From: Labilibaculum filiforme
GTDB taxonomy: Bacteria; Bacteroidota; Bacteroidia; Bacteroidales; Marinifilaceae
Assembly (NCBI RefSeq): GCF_002843315.1
Contig: NZ_MVDD01000006.1
Coordinates: 86,001-150,000 of the forward strand
Reading direction: 5' to 3'
DNA length: 64,000 nucleotides
Shown here one piece after another: positions 19,441-30,500 of the stretch. Each line of letters starts with the position of its first letter. Position 1 is the first letter of the stretch. The notes under the pieces are model-generated. The model was given only the letters and a program-made list of their open reading frames with translations. It was not told the origin of the DNA and searched no databases. A program made the translations under genes and the position numbers.

Positions 19441-20511
19441 CTATTTAAATTCAATTTTCACTTTATCGGTTTGTGCCATCGCTTGACATGTTAAAATCAT
19501 TTTGTTCTTCCTATCTTCAGGACTCAAAGCCAAGCTTGCTTTCATTTTCACTTCGCCTTCCATCACATGAGCCTTACAAGTACCACAAATACCACTTCTG
19601 CATAAGTAAGGAACCGGCGCACCAACTCGTTCCAATCCTTCTAAAACACTTTCGCCTTCGGCTAGTTGAACGCTATAATTTTCCTTCTCAATACTTGCAT
19701 CGACTATGGCATTTCCACTTGCAGTTAATCCTTCATCGCTCTCCTTATCTGGATTGGAAAAATACTCGAAATGGATAAATTCTGCAGCAACTCCCATCTC
19801 CATCAAGCTATCCTGAACCATTTGATTCATTCCATCTGGTCCGCAAATATAATACTCAGAATTTTCGGTAGGTGATGGATTTTCATGAAGAAAAGCTTTC
19901 ACCATATCCACATCTATCCTGCCTCTTTTCCCCTCCCAAGGAGTTATGGTAAAATCGAGAAATCGTTTCGAAAGTGTTTGTATAATTTTCAAGCGATTGG
20001 GGAATTTAGCTTGCCAAGCTATCAATTCATCGTAAAACAAAATTTCGTGCACACTCCTATTTCCATATAGCAAAAACACTTTACTTTTTGGTGCTGCCAA
20101 TAGTATAGATTTTAGCATGCAGTAAAAAGGTGTTATTCCACTTCCTGCTGCAAACAGGTAATAGATTTTGCTATCGTTTCTATCCAAATTTACCAGGAAA
20201 TCGCCTTGTGGAACAGAAACCTCAACAAAATCTCCAACTTGTAAATTATTTGCAATATAATTGGAAATCAATCCCTCTTTTTGAATTTTCACACTTACCT
20301 GATAAAATCCATTTTTGTAGGGAGTATTATGCAAGGAATACATTCTTAACTCTTGCACTCCATCAATAATAAATCGAAAACATAAATGTTGCCCCGGACG
20401 AAACTCAAAAATTGGCAATAATTCATTTGGTATTTGCATACTTAATGTGATAGCTTCCTTTATTGGCTTTTGAATTTCCACGATGGGAATACGATAAAAT
20501 TCTTGTTCCAT
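19441..20511 (-). CDS. PaaE-like ferredoxin/flavin oxidoreductase
   Basis: The 356-residue protein has three modules: a flavin-binding barrel with RMYSLHN (about 10-105), an NAD(P)-binding domain with FAAGSGITPFYCML (about 110-235), and a C-terminal plant-type 2Fe-2S domain with Cys ligands in CRSGICGTC plus the last Cys in ILTCQAM. This order is that of phenylacetyl-CoA epoxidase reductase PaaE and the NADH reductase Hcr. These proteins pass electrons from NAD(P)H to an oxygenase or other acceptor. No oxygenase genes are adjacent, so the partner is unknown. Confidence 0.88.
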   Translation of the reverse strand: MEQEFYRIPIVEIQKPIKEAITLSMQIPNELLPIFEFRPGQHLCFRFIIDGVQELRMYSLHNTPYKNGFYQVSVKIQKEGLISNYIANNLQVGDFVEVSVPQGDFLVNLDRNDSKIYYLFAAGSGITPFYCMLKSILLAAPKSKVFLLYGNRSVHEILFYDELIAWQAKFPNRLKIIQTLSKRFLDFTITPWEGKRGRIDVDMVKAFLHENPSPTENSEYYICGPDGMNQMVQDSLMEMGVAAEFIHFEYFSNPDKESDEGLTASGNAIVDASIEKENYSVQLAEGESVLEGLERVGAPVPYLCRSGICGTCKAHVMEGEVKMKASLALSPEDRKNKMILTCQAMAQTDKVKIEFK

Positions 20512-20573
20512 AATTTTCCTGTTTTTCGGTTATTATCACTTTAAAGTACGGAGATTTTGGCAATTTTCCCCAT

Positions 20574-20600
20574 AAAAAAACCACCTTGTAAAAAGGTGGT
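20574..20600 (-). terminator. Rho-independent terminator of the POT transporter gene
   Basis: On the minus strand, ACCACCTT pairs with AAGGTGGT across a 5-nt loop and seven T residues follow. It lies 23 bp behind the transporter stop. Confidence 0.8.
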
Positions 20601-20623
20601 TATCTATCTTGTTGAATTAGTTA

Positions 20624-22027
20624 TTAAACTGCTAACTCGTTTTTAGCATCTAATTTTCTGGTAATTCGTCCGTAAATGATTAAGGCTATAGCCGATGTAG
20701 TGGCAATGGCAACAAAGTAGTACCAAATATAATGAGCATGAGCCGAAGCTTGCTCCCATTCGGCATGATCGGCAAATAGTTTTGGATCCGGACAGTATTT
20801 AGACAATAAATATCCTGATAATCCAAACCCTAAAATCGACGAAATAAATGAATGCAGATGACTAAATCCCAAATACATACCTTCTTCTCCTTTTGGTGCT
20901 TGCAAAGAGAAATATTCTAAAAATCGCGGCGATATAAAGGATTCGGCAAAGCCTTGAAATACAATACCTACAATCATCATAAATGCAACCGGGTGCAAAT
21001 CAAAAACACCTAAATTAATCGATTCAACTTCCAATAAATTCCCTGCGGCCATACACAATGCCGACACTGGCATAATAAACATACCAACTGTCATGGAAAA
21101 AAGCGCGGTTTTCTTTTGCATTAATTGTGTAATTAATCCTACAAAAAGGAATACAATTAATGGATTTACATTGGCATACCACGATGGTGAAGCTCCTTCA
21201 CCTGCCATACGCAATACATATTTAGGCATGGTAGCATACAGTTGATGTTGTACCATCCAAAATCCTGTTACAATTAGGATTAAAGCAACCAATCGTCCGT
21301 TGGCAAGTACTCTTAGCAAGGCGTCCCAAATTTCCGACATGCTCTTGCCTTCTCCATCGTGACGAGTACTCTTGAAAAAGAAATAAACAGCAATTAATCC
21401 CAATAGAGTAGCTCCGGCCGAGAAATAATTTAAGGTAATTAAACCTTCGTTCCCCATGGCTTCGCGCAAAGGTTTCACAATAGTTTTTCCGGAAAATGCT
21501 CCAATATTCACCATGGTATAGAAGATAGAAAATCCTCTTGCACGATTGGCTACTGTTGTTTCCTTGGCAACGGTTCCCGTTATTACCGATTTTATAAACG
21601 AACCTCCAATCATGATTAGCATGATTATTGGAATAATAAACCATTTATGAGAACTATCCTCTAATCCGGTAAACACGGTAATCTTAGAATATTCGACTAA
21701 TCCTGCAGCCTCCAACATCGTTGGAAAAATACCCAAACCTGCATATCCCAAACTTAATAAACTAAATGCAAGTAGTAATGCATTCTTAAATCCCATTTTA
21801 TCGGCTAAAGCACCACTAAATGTTGGCAATAGATATAATCCTCCCGAAAACAATCCGGATATTAAAGCGGCTTCCACATCTGTAAAACCAAGTATTCTTG
21901 ATAAATAAATGGTTATTACAATAAATACTCCGTAATATGCCGCTCTTTCCAATAACTCCACCGAGTTGGCTACCCAAAAGGCTTTGGTAAACTTCTCCTT
22001 TATCTTTTTCCCTTTTTCACTACTCAT
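20624..22027 (-). CDS. POT/MFS-type transporter (peptide transporter-like)
   Basis: The 467-residue protein has about twelve hydrophobic segments. The N-terminal VELLERAAYYGVF matches the ExxERxxYY signature of proton-dependent oligopeptide transporters. The first-half loop GALADKMGFKNALLL matches the MFS D-R/K-x-G motif. Substrates in this family are di/tripeptides or related small molecules. The gene is a single transcription unit bounded by a terminator. Confidence 0.82.
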   Translation of the reverse strand: MSSEKGKKIKEKFTKAFWVANSVELLERAAYYGVFIVITIYLSRILGFTDVEAALISGLFSGGLYLLPTFSGALADKMGFKNALLLAFSLLSLGYAGLGIFPTMLEAAGLVEYSKITVFTGLEDSSHKWFIIPIIMLIMIGGSFIKSVITGTVAKETTVANRARGFSIFYTMVNIGAFSGKTIVKPLREAMGNEGLITLNYFSAGATLLGLIAVYFFFKSTRHDGEGKSMSEIWDALLRVLANGRLVALILIVTGFWMVQHQLYATMPKYVLRMAGEGASPSWYANVNPLIVFLFVGLITQLMQKKTALFSMTVGMFIMPVSALCMAAGNLLEVESINLGVFDLHPVAFMMIVGIVFQGFAESFISPRFLEYFSLQAPKGEEGMYLGFSHLHSFISSILGFGLSGYLLSKYCPDPKLFADHAEWEQASAHAHYIWYYFVAIATTSAIALIIYGRITRKLDAKNELAV

Positions 22028-22163
22028 ACTTCTTTCTTTAATTATATCTTAAGATGATCCCTTTTTTCTTTTAGGATCCTAAAAATAGTCTTACTTCGTG
22101 GATTTAGCAAGTAGGAAAAAGCAGATATTCAATAACATTTATTTTTAAACGATCGAAATGCGG

Positions 22164-22200
22164 AAAAAAAAAGGAGCCGCTACTGTTGTAACTGCTCCTA
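22164..22200 (-). terminator. Rho-independent terminator of the SusCD/thioredoxin locus
   Basis: On the minus strand, AGGAGC pairs with GCTCCT with an inner GTTAC/GTAGC element, followed by nine T residues. It lies 40 bp behind the last thioredoxin gene and marks the probable end of the operon. Confidence 0.7.
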
Positions 22201-22239
22201 AAATAAATTTTATAATCGAGTATTTCGAAAGAAACTTTC

Positions 22240-23448
22240 TTACAAATTCTCAATTGCTGCTTTCAAATTCGTAACAGAAGGATGCGTATTGTTTCCGCCG
22301 GCTCTGCCATTTTCCTCAAAGAAAATAGTAAAAGCCTTTAAAGCTTTTGCCTTTTCTTTTTTATGTAGATAAATATTTGCTAGCATTAAATTACCCATAA
22401 TTATTCCATTTTCTTTATCGGCAGCAAAATTTTGAGCAATTTTAAGAAAATCATCTACAATCTTTTCAGATGCTGCCAATTTAGGTGTTCTCAAAATTTC
22501 ATCACAAATAGAATTGTAATTGTAGATGTATTTTCTCTCTCCTTTTAATACTTCAGCATCTTCAATTTTAGAATCGTACCATTTTTGCAACTGATTATTA
22601 GCAATATAAAAAGTGTATTCCACACCTTTTTTTATACGATCCAAACCATCCAAAGGAAACTCCTTGTTGCATTTTTGAATTTCAGCATCAAGTTCCTTTA
22701 AGTTTTTGCATTCTTTAGCATACTGGTTCAAATGAGCATAAATATTATTTCCAAATAAAGAGCTATACTCATACTCTTCCACAATTTCTTTTACCTTATC
22801 CTTATTCTTTAACAAGAAATTGAATTCCTTAGATCCATACGGAAAATTTGCTGCTGAAATAACATAGAATAAATCTTTTGTGAGGTATTTTTCTAAAGAG
22901 CTTTGCTTAATAATTTCTTTAGATACAACGGCCATATTTTCTTGATCGTACTGGGCTTTTACGGCTCCTAAATAGGTCATTAAAAACTCAAGGTCACGAT
23001 TTCCACTTTCGAATTTAGCTTTAAGTGTACCAATGCGCATGGAAGGATCTAATGCTGCTTTTGCACCTTTAATTAAATCCTCAGCCGGCATTCCTCCCAC
23101 TAACTTATGCACCGCATTTCCTTCTCCATCGATAAAAAGTAAAGTTGGAAAAGAAGTAACCTGAAACCTACTGCAAAGCTCCACACCTTCTCCTTTTTCC
23201 ATATCCATTTTAATGCTTACGAAGTTCTTATTAAAGAACTCTCCTACTTCTTGTTGTGGGAAAATTTCTTTCGAAAGCCACTTACAGGGTCCACACCATG
23301 TGGTAAAACAATCCATAAAAACTAATTTATTTTCTTGCTTTGCTTTTGCTACGGCTTCGTTAAATGTGCCATGTTCAAATTCAATTCCCTGAGAAAATAA
23401 ATTTCCACATAGAAATATGGCTACTACTAGTATTAATATTTTTTGCAT
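22240..23448 (-). CDS. Exported thioredoxin-domain protein with helical C-terminal region
   Basis: The 402-residue protein has a signal peptide (about 1-20), then GIEFEHGTFNEAVAKAKQ and a thioredoxin domain with the active site WCGPC at residues 51-55. The cis-Pro segment is SFPTLLFIDGEGN. About 250 residues of alpha-helical, repeat-like sequence follow, much more than a plain thioredoxin. It is paralogous to the next gene upstream, with the same active-site position and the same FEHGT opening. The CxxC suggests periplasmic thiol-disulfide exchange. The helical tail may bind the client or membrane partner. Confidence 0.82.
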   Translation of the reverse strand: MQKILILVVAIFLCGNLFSQGIEFEHGTFNEAVAKAKQENKLVFMDCFTTWCGPCKWLSKEIFPQQEVGEFFNKNFVSIKMDMEKGEGVELCSRFQVTSFPTLLFIDGEGNAVHKLVGGMPAEDLIKGAKAALDPSMRIGTLKAKFESGNRDLEFLMTYLGAVKAQYDQENMAVVSKEIIKQSSLEKYLTKDLFYVISAANFPYGSKEFNFLLKNKDKVKEIVEEYEYSSLFGNNIYAHLNQYAKECKNLKELDAEIQKCNKEFPLDGLDRIKKGVEYTFYIANNQLQKWYDSKIEDAEVLKGERKYIYNYNSICDEILRTPKLAASEKIVDDFLKIAQNFAADKENGIIMGNLMLANIYLHKKEKAKALKAFTIFFEENGRAGGNNTHPSVTNLKAAIENL

Positions 23449-23471
23449 CGGAATTATTTTATTTGTGAATA

Positions 23472-24899
23472 TTACTCTTGTTTAGCTTGAATTTGCTCTA
23501 AATAATCAAATAATGACTTAACGTAGTTCTTCTCCATATCGTTCTTAGCCATCTTCTCCAATTTTGAAGCTACAATCTCCGCTTCCTTAAATTTACCACA
23601 AGCCGATAAAGCACTCATTAAAACACCATTATTTTTAAAAGAATCATCCGTTTTCAACGCTTCTTTAATCCACTCTTCTGCTTTTTGAGCTGCAATTGGA
23701 AATTCACTTATTTCACCATAAACAAATGCTCCTGCACAAGTTGCCAAGGCATTCGATTTATTTGTAGACGTCTCAATTTCAACCTGAGCTTTAGGTAGTT
23801 CTTCTTTGGTCAACGTCAAGGCTTCATCACGTCGTCCTTGCTTGATTAAAATGTTAATATATTTTACGCGCCACTCAACTGTATTCTCCAATTCAATACC
23901 TTTTAAGCACCATTTCTCAGCCATTTTTAGCTCATCAGGAATATCAACAGGCTTTTTTTGATAAAGCATAAAATCGATGTAGTTATTAATCTCCCATGCA
24001 GTTGCATAGTTAGCCACATGACTATCCACTTGATCACGATATTCTTTCTTGCTATAAGCATCCATTCCTCCTAAAACCACATCAAAATAAGTAGTAATAT
24101 GATTTCTTAAAGACGGATTAACTATTTTGCTAGCTTCCTTCAACTCATCAGCTACTTCTGGTCCTTCGGAATTTACTCTTTTCACAAAATTCATTTTGTA
24201 AACCGTAAAAATCGCTAGGTCAATATCTGCACTACTTGCGTACTTTTCGAATTGACTTTTATTTTTTGTGAAATAGGTAAAAGCAGGATTTTTATAATCA
24301 TCCAAGTATCTTGAAATAATTTCATAAACAACTTTAGAGTTCCACTTATCAGACTCCAATTCATTTAAATAGTTAGAAATAACATCTGCATAATTATTAC
24401 CTGCCTCTTTTAAGGCTGATATATAGGATAGAACTGTAGCATCATCTCTCCTACCTGCATCATATTTTTCCTTAAGATTGGTTAATTGTTTTGTTGGGTC
24501 GTTAGCATTTTTTGCCAGATCGATAAATTCTTCACTATTTTTGCCACCTACTGCTTTGTATACTATTTTCCCATCACCATCAATAAATAATAAGGTTGGG
24601 AATGCTTTCACTTCATACTCTTTAGCAAAAGCGATGCCTTCCCCTTTTTCAGCATCTATCTTCATTGAAATAAAGCTGCTATTCATTAGCTCTCCAACTG
24701 TAACATCTTTAAAAACACTAGCTGCCATACGCATACATGGCCCACACCAATCGGTGTAAACATCTACAAAAATGACTTTATTTTCTGCTTTTGCTTTCGC
24801 TTTGGCCTCTGCCCATGTTCCATGTTCAAAATTGATTCCCTGTGAAAATAAATTTCCACCTAAAAATGCAGATAGAAGTACTAAAAGTATTTTTTTCAT
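23472..24899 (-). CDS. Exported thioredoxin-domain protein, longer paralog
   Basis: This 475-residue protein has a signal peptide, GINFEHGTWAEAKAKAKAEN, and WCGPC at 51-55 followed by MRMA. The cis-Pro loop is AFPTLLFIDGDGK. The roughly 330-residue C-terminal part is helical with TPR-like features, for example WCLKGIELENTVEWRVKYIN and QGRRDEALTLTKEELP. It is separated from the next thioredoxin gene by 23 bp and from the TlpA-like gene by 23 bp, so the three should be co-transcribed behind susD. Confidence 0.82.
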   Translation of the reverse strand: MKKILLVLLSAFLGGNLFSQGINFEHGTWAEAKAKAKAENKVIFVDVYTDWCGPCMRMAASVFKDVTVGELMNSSFISMKIDAEKGEGIAFAKEYEVKAFPTLLFIDGDGKIVYKAVGGKNSEEFIDLAKNANDPTKQLTNLKEKYDAGRRDDATVLSYISALKEAGNNYADVISNYLNELESDKWNSKVVYEIISRYLDDYKNPAFTYFTKNKSQFEKYASSADIDLAIFTVYKMNFVKRVNSEGPEVADELKEASKIVNPSLRNHITTYFDVVLGGMDAYSKKEYRDQVDSHVANYATAWEINNYIDFMLYQKKPVDIPDELKMAEKWCLKGIELENTVEWRVKYINILIKQGRRDEALTLTKEELPKAQVEIETSTNKSNALATCAGAFVYGEISEFPIAAQKAEEWIKEALKTDDSFKNNGVLMSALSACGKFKEAEIVASKLEKMAKNDMEKNYVKSLFDYLEQIQAKQE

Positions 24900-24922
24900 C
24901 TATAAACTATTAAATCGAATTT

Positions 24923-25969
24923 CTAGTTAAAAATCTCCTTCATTTTATTTCTCAAAATCTCACCATGTAAGCCTTTGTCTATAATTTTACCATTTGGATC
25001 GATCAAATAAATCATAGGAATATAAGTAATGTTGTAGGAGGCACTCACAGATTTAGTGTCGCGTACCTGAATCCAAGGCATTTCTTCCTGTTCTACTGCC
25101 TTTAACCAAGCTTTTTCATCGGCATCGGTACTTACACTTAAAACCTCTAATCCTTTTTCCTGATACTCTTTATAAACATTTTTCACATTAGGAATTTCGG
25201 CTCTACATGGTCCACACCACGATGCCCAAAAATCAATTAATAGGTACTTTCCTTTGTACGCTTCAATGGAAATGTTTTCTCCCTTATCGGATGGCAGATT
25301 AAAAATTGGTGCTGAATTTCCAATAGCAACTCTTTGCTGATTGTCTCTCCGAGATATCATTTTATTAATATAGTAGGAGTCATGAATATCTTTCGAGAAA
25401 GAGTTGATAATTTTATTAAAAGTTTCAATATCAGCAGCCCAATATTTCTCGTAAAATAATCGGCTTAAAGGAACACTAGCGGAATACTCTTTAGTTAAGC
25501 TCCAAAGAGTAGAATTGTAAGTATCTACTATTTCTTTTTGCTCTGCGGTAAGCTCGTGAGTATACTTTAATTTCTCGTAAGCCTTAAAATTTAATTGTCC
25601 CAAAAGTTGATGGTATTCATCATTCAATGCAGATCCTTTTCCTACCAATTCTCCATCTTTTTCAGTAATCGTAATTACTCCCGGCTCGGAAAATACAGTA
25701 TAGCTTTTAAAAACATCTCCCATTCTAATATGCATAGGTCTGCTAGCCAAAGCGCCATCCATTTCTATTTCAAACTTGCCATCCACAATTTTCGCGTTAT
25801 AACTTAAGCTATCCGATTCTTCTTTCGACTTTACTTCCTGATAGGGATAAACGACAACATCGCCATCGCCACCTGAAAGTTGACCTTTAATAATACACTT
25901 ATCCGTTACATTGCTACATGAGAATAGCGTTACCAGTGCCATAAAGGCAAATAGTTTGGAAAATTTCAT
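24923..25969 (-). CDS. TlpA/AhpC-type thiol-disulfide lipoprotein with DUF4369-like N-terminus
   Basis: I choose the start at 25969 (MKFSKLFAFMALVTLFSCSN) because it gives a proper lipoprotein signal with lipobox LFSC; the upstream in-frame ATG at 26023 adds 18 untypical residues. The N-terminal part (CIIKGQLSGGDGDVVVYPY onwards) resembles DUF4369. The C-terminal part is TlpA-like with FWASWCGPCRAEIPN and the cis-Pro segment ITYIPMIYLID. These proteins act in the periplasm as reductases. Its position behind susD and before two further thioredoxins suggests a redox step linked to the imported substrate. Confidence 0.87.
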   Translation of the reverse strand: MKFSKLFAFMALVTLFSCSNVTDKCIIKGQLSGGDGDVVVYPYQEVKSKEESDSLSYNAKIVDGKFEIEMDGALASRPMHIRMGDVFKSYTVFSEPGVITITEKDGELVGKGSALNDEYHQLLGQLNFKAYEKLKYTHELTAEQKEIVDTYNSTLWSLTKEYSASVPLSRLFYEKYWAADIETFNKIINSFSKDIHDSYYINKMISRRDNQQRVAIGNSAPIFNLPSDKGENISIEAYKGKYLLIDFWASWCGPCRAEIPNVKNVYKEYQEKGLEVLSVSTDADEKAWLKAVEQEEMPWIQVRDTKSVSASYNITYIPMIYLIDPNGKIIDKGLHGEILRNKMKEIFN

Positions 25970-26081
25970 CGTAAAATAATTAATTGTTAATAAAGTAAGA
26001 TCAGAAGGAAGTATACAATACACCTCTGGTTCTTAAAATAAATTAAACCGAAGTTCTCAATAGATGGTTTTTGGGTAGTAA

Positions 26082-26128
26082 CCCCGGAATAATTCCGGGG
26101 CTGTAATTTTTACAAAGGCAATGCCTTT
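26082..26128. promoter_or_regulatory. Two inverted repeats between susD and the TlpA-like gene
   Basis: A 19-bp palindrome, CCCCGGAATAATTCCGGGG (26082-26100), is followed on the plus strand by AAAGGCA/TGCCTTT (26114-26128). Read on the minus strand, neither is followed by a T tract, so they are not ordinary terminators of susD. They could be mRNA-processing or stability hairpins that set susD levels relative to the downstream genes. Confidence 0.4.
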
Positions 26129-26141
26129 TTTTAGTTGCAGA

Positions 26142-27518
26142 CTAACGAGGATTTTGCTCGATTTCTGGATTTTTCTCGATATATTTTCTTGCGAATGGCA
26201 GAGCCCATCGATTATCGCCAGGAGCAAGCGTGAAATTTTCACCATTTACTGTATGAACGATAGAAATATTTGCATTATCATAAGCATTATAACGACGAAT
26301 ATCGGTATAACGGGTTCCCATAAATGCTAATTCTCTTCTTCTTTCTTCCTTAACTATTTCAAGAGCTTCTGTAGCATCTGCTGCACTTAATGGAGCATAA
26401 GCTGCAGTTGCAATTCTATTTTCGCGAATCAGATTAATATCATCCATGGCTGCACTAATACCAGTAGCCCCTTTTCGTGCATTACACTCTGCTCTTATTA
26501 ATAACATTTCAGGAACAGTTAATCCATACGAACTTCCTGTGTTAGTGCTATAGTAATAATAAAGATTCGTTCCTGGATTAGACCATTCATAGGTAATTTT
26601 ACCTGTATAACGTAAATCATTAACCTGATCAAATAAATCCATAAATTCTTGAGAAGGATACATCATATAATAATCTGACAATGGATTTTTCATTAATAAT
26701 TGTTCTTTGTTCAGATATCTTTGTCCAAAATCAAGTAAAGCCGGATACCAGTTATGAGCAGGCAAATCATTATAATTTGTTAAATAAGAATATAAACCCA
26801 AAGAAATATCAGAATACTTTAGAGCATTTGTAAAATCTCCCATTATTAAATAAGTTCTAGCCAATAATGCACTAGCAGAAGCTTTAGATGGTCTCCACAA
26901 TTCAATTTGAGTGTCAGGTAAATAATCATACACTTCATTTAAATCGGCAAGAATTAGATCATATACCTCCTGCACATTTCCTCGGCTTAATGAACCTTCC
27001 AAAACAGGCTTTAATTGCATAGGTAAACCTAAATCGGTACTTGCAGTAGCAGGATCGTATTGTTTGGCATAAATATTAACCAATTTTAAATAGGCAAATG
27101 CTCTATGAACCTTAGCTTCAGCATATAACTTCTTTTTCTCATCTTCATCTCCAATTGTTCCAAGTACCTCATCAATAACTGTATTAAAAAGATAAATTGT
27201 AGAATAAGCTGTATTCATTTTCCCATCTTCTTCTGATTGTAAAAAAATATGCTCTTCGAATCGATAAGCTTTTGGCTGATATTCAGAATAGTAAGAACCA
27301 ATCAAATCATCTCTTAAGTCGATATCATCAGATAACCATAAATCAGTATCCGGAACATCCGTAACTGCTGAACCTCCCCAGCCCTGCGTATCATCCAACA
27401 ATAATCTATAATCATCTACCTTTGATGGAATTACTTTTCCTTTAGGCTCAATATCCATCCAGTCATCGCAGGATGTTGCGAAGACCATCAATATTAATAA
27501 ATATATAATATTTTTCAT
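26142..27518 (-). CDS. SusD/RagB-family outer-membrane lipoprotein
   Basis: The 458-residue protein has a lipoprotein signal (lipobox around ATSCDDW). The SusD fold follows: TPR-like helices (AYSTIYLFNTVIDEVLG, AKVHRAFAYLKLVNIYAKQYD), the WRPSKASASALLARTYLIMGDF segment and the C-terminal EERRRELAFMGTRYTDIRRYN signature. SusD proteins sit on the cell surface as a lid over the SusC barrel and capture the ligand. It lies 54 bp behind the SusC gene. The ligand is not evident, because no polysaccharide-degrading genes are in the locus. Confidence 0.93.
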   Translation of the reverse strand: MKNIIYLLILMVFATSCDDWMDIEPKGKVIPSKVDDYRLLLDDTQGWGGSAVTDVPDTDLWLSDDIDLRDDLIGSYYSEYQPKAYRFEEHIFLQSEEDGKMNTAYSTIYLFNTVIDEVLGTIGDEDEKKKLYAEAKVHRAFAYLKLVNIYAKQYDPATASTDLGLPMQLKPVLEGSLSRGNVQEVYDLILADLNEVYDYLPDTQIELWRPSKASASALLARTYLIMGDFTNALKYSDISLGLYSYLTNYNDLPAHNWYPALLDFGQRYLNKEQLLMKNPLSDYYMMYPSQEFMDLFDQVNDLRYTGKITYEWSNPGTNLYYYYSTNTGSSYGLTVPEMLLIRAECNARKGATGISAAMDDINLIRENRIATAAYAPLSAADATEALEIVKEERRRELAFMGTRYTDIRRYNAYDNANISIVHTVNGENFTLAPGDNRWALPFARKYIEKNPEIEQNPR

Positions 27519-27572
27519 TTTTTATATTTTTTATCGGAAGTTGTGTATTCACAACTTCCATATTACTATCAA

Positions 27573-30500
27573 TTAAAATCTAGCTTTCAGACTAAATGTA
27601 TATTCTGGTCTTCTTTTACCAAAACCATCCACCCCAATAATATTCTCTGGATCGGTATTGGAGTCGTTAAATGTGATTACTCCCAAATTTCTAACCTGAG
27701 CACCTACATTTAAAGCATTAAGACCAGTAGATTTAAACCAAGATTTAGGTAAATCGTAAGATAGTACTACATCATTAAAACGAATATGAGATGCACTTTC
27801 CACATTATGACTACCATAATTAGTATAAGAACTCCAATAGCCTCCAATTTCAGTAGGACTATCTGGTAAAACAGGAATATCAGTTATCTTTTCATCTCCA
27901 GGGTTTTTCCATCTAGCATCGAAATCTTCATGAACTGAGTTTAAAGTAAACTTGCTTCTCAAGTCACTGTAATCAATAGTTGGTGTTCTAAATTTGTGTC
28001 CCAATTTATAAGTTATCAGCATACTTAATCGCAAACCTTTATAACTTACCACATTTTGTAAGCTTCCATAGTACTTAGGTGTTGTTGTACCTTCGTACTT
28101 TAAACCTTCAACCTCCTCCATTTCAGTGTTGTGATCTATAATTTCTCCTTTTTCATTATACACCTGAGGCATACCTTCTGCTGAAAGTCCCGCCCATTTA
28201 TAAGAGTAAAGGTGATTCAATGGCTTACCAACTCTTGCAGATCCTGTTCCATAATAACCACCGAACGCTCCGCCAACTGACTCATCTGACAATTCCACCT
28301 TCTCAACTCTATTTTTATTATAAGAGAAATTTGCAATTGCATTCCATTTTAAATCTTTAGTAAGGATCCCAACATTTATTGAAAAGTCCATCCCTTTGTT
28401 AGACATTTCTGCAAAATTCATTAAAGCAGAATCAAATCCATAAATTGCATTCAAGGATACGTTTCCTAACAAATCAACACTTTGCTTATTATAATATTCA
28501 ATCGATCCAGAAACTCTATTGTTCCAAAGTGCGTAATCCAAACCAAAATTGGCTGTGGATGTTTTTTCCCATCTCAAATTAGGATTTTTTGGGTTATTGA
28601 TATACGCAAACTTATATTGTGTTTGATAATCTTGACCAATTGAAGCTGTTAAATATGGGCTGGTTGATTTGTCAATGTTACCACCTGTACCATAAGTCAT
28701 ACGAAGTGTTAAACGATTGACAAAATCAAGATTTATAAAATCTTCTTTATGCATTTGCCAGTTGGTACCAACAGACCAAAGTGGAACATTTCGATACTCC
28801 TTACTGGCTCCAAATAAATTTGAATCATCTAAACGTACACTACCGGTTACTGTATATTTATCATCTAAAGTATATCCAGCATTTCCGTAATAAGAAGCAT
28901 ACCTGTTTTTTTCATAGACAAAGGTTGTATTATCTTCAAGTTTAGAAGGCCAATAACTAAATGCTCTTGGGTAATCGGTGTCGTAATTCATACGCTTAAA
29001 TTGCAAACTAACCGGATCGTATCCAAACTTTGTCATATTTGAACTTTCATATTCTGTTTGACGAAGTTCCGTACCTGCAATAGCATATACCTGATGTTTG
29101 TTATCATTAAAAGATCTGTTGAAATTCAATTGTGCTCTGCTTGTAAAAGACTTGGCATATGCATTTGCATCCGCTCTCGCTTCTCCCATAGGAATTGGGT
29201 ATACCATTTGTCCATCACTTCCTATATGAGCACGCGTATTTACCATGTCACGTACATAATAGGTATCTTCATTGTATAGATTTTGACCTTTAGAGTTTCC
29301 CCATTCATATTGGTAACGGCCTTCAAAATCCAGACCTTTAAAAAGATTTATATTTAAACCTGCTTGCATTCTTAAATCAACATTCTTTGTAGAATTATCT
29401 TTATTCTCGAACTCCTGATACAAATTATAAGTCCAATCGTAAGGAGAATTATTGGCCATGGCATGAGTATCCTTTCCTGCCTGCGAATATGTCCAAGGCT
29501 GAGGGATATAATCACCATTTGCATCCAAAATCTGCTGATATTGAGCTAAATTAGCTAAACTTCCTGCTGCATTGTTATCACTATTCCTTATTGTAGCAGA
29601 AATACCTGCATTAAAGCTAATTCGCTCTGACAACTTTGTTTGTATTCTTAAATTAGAAACAATACGATCGTTATCACTTCCTTTCAGATAAGCATTATTA
29701 TCGTCATAACTTAAAGAGGCATAATAATTACTCTTGTCGGAAGCACCACTAACTGCCAAATGATATTGCTGACGAACCGCTTTTCTTAAAAATAGATCGG
29801 CATACTCGTCACGAACATCGATACCTTTTAAACGATTAATTATGGCATCTTTATCAGCTTCTGTCATCTGACCATCGTTATATCTCAAATAGGCATCAAG
29901 GCCTTCATTATAAGCTGGTTGACTCAGGGCCCATGGAGATGCAAGCTCTTTCCATCCATTATCAGCAAAGTGTTTTTCCAACTCTAAAAACGATTCGGTA
30001 GAAGCTCGCTTCAAGCTATAAAGATCTGGCTCTGCCATTAATGAAAGTGTAGAAGAAAAATCTACATTGGTTTTTCCCTTTTCAACTCCTTTTTTAGAAA
30101 CAATTACAATAACGCCATTAGATGCACGTGCTCCCCAAATAGAAGCTGCAGCCGCATCCTTCAAAATGGTCATACTTTCCACATCATTAGGATTTAAACT
30201 TTCCAAATCTCCTTCGATAGGAAAACCATCCACAACAATTAAAGGAGTAGTACTTGCATTCATCGAAGAAACACCGCGAATTGTAATCACTCCATTTTCG
30301 AATAGCACCCCTGAAGTTTGTCCTTCTAACTTGTCGATAATATTTAAGGTAGATCGTTCCTCCAATGCTTTAGTAGAAACCTTTTCGAAAGCACCTGTTG
30401 CACGTTCCTTCGAAATAGTTTGGTATCCAGTAACAACTACTTCTGCCATTTGCTCAGAATCTGCTTCCAGACTTACATTTAATAAACTCTGTCCGGTATA

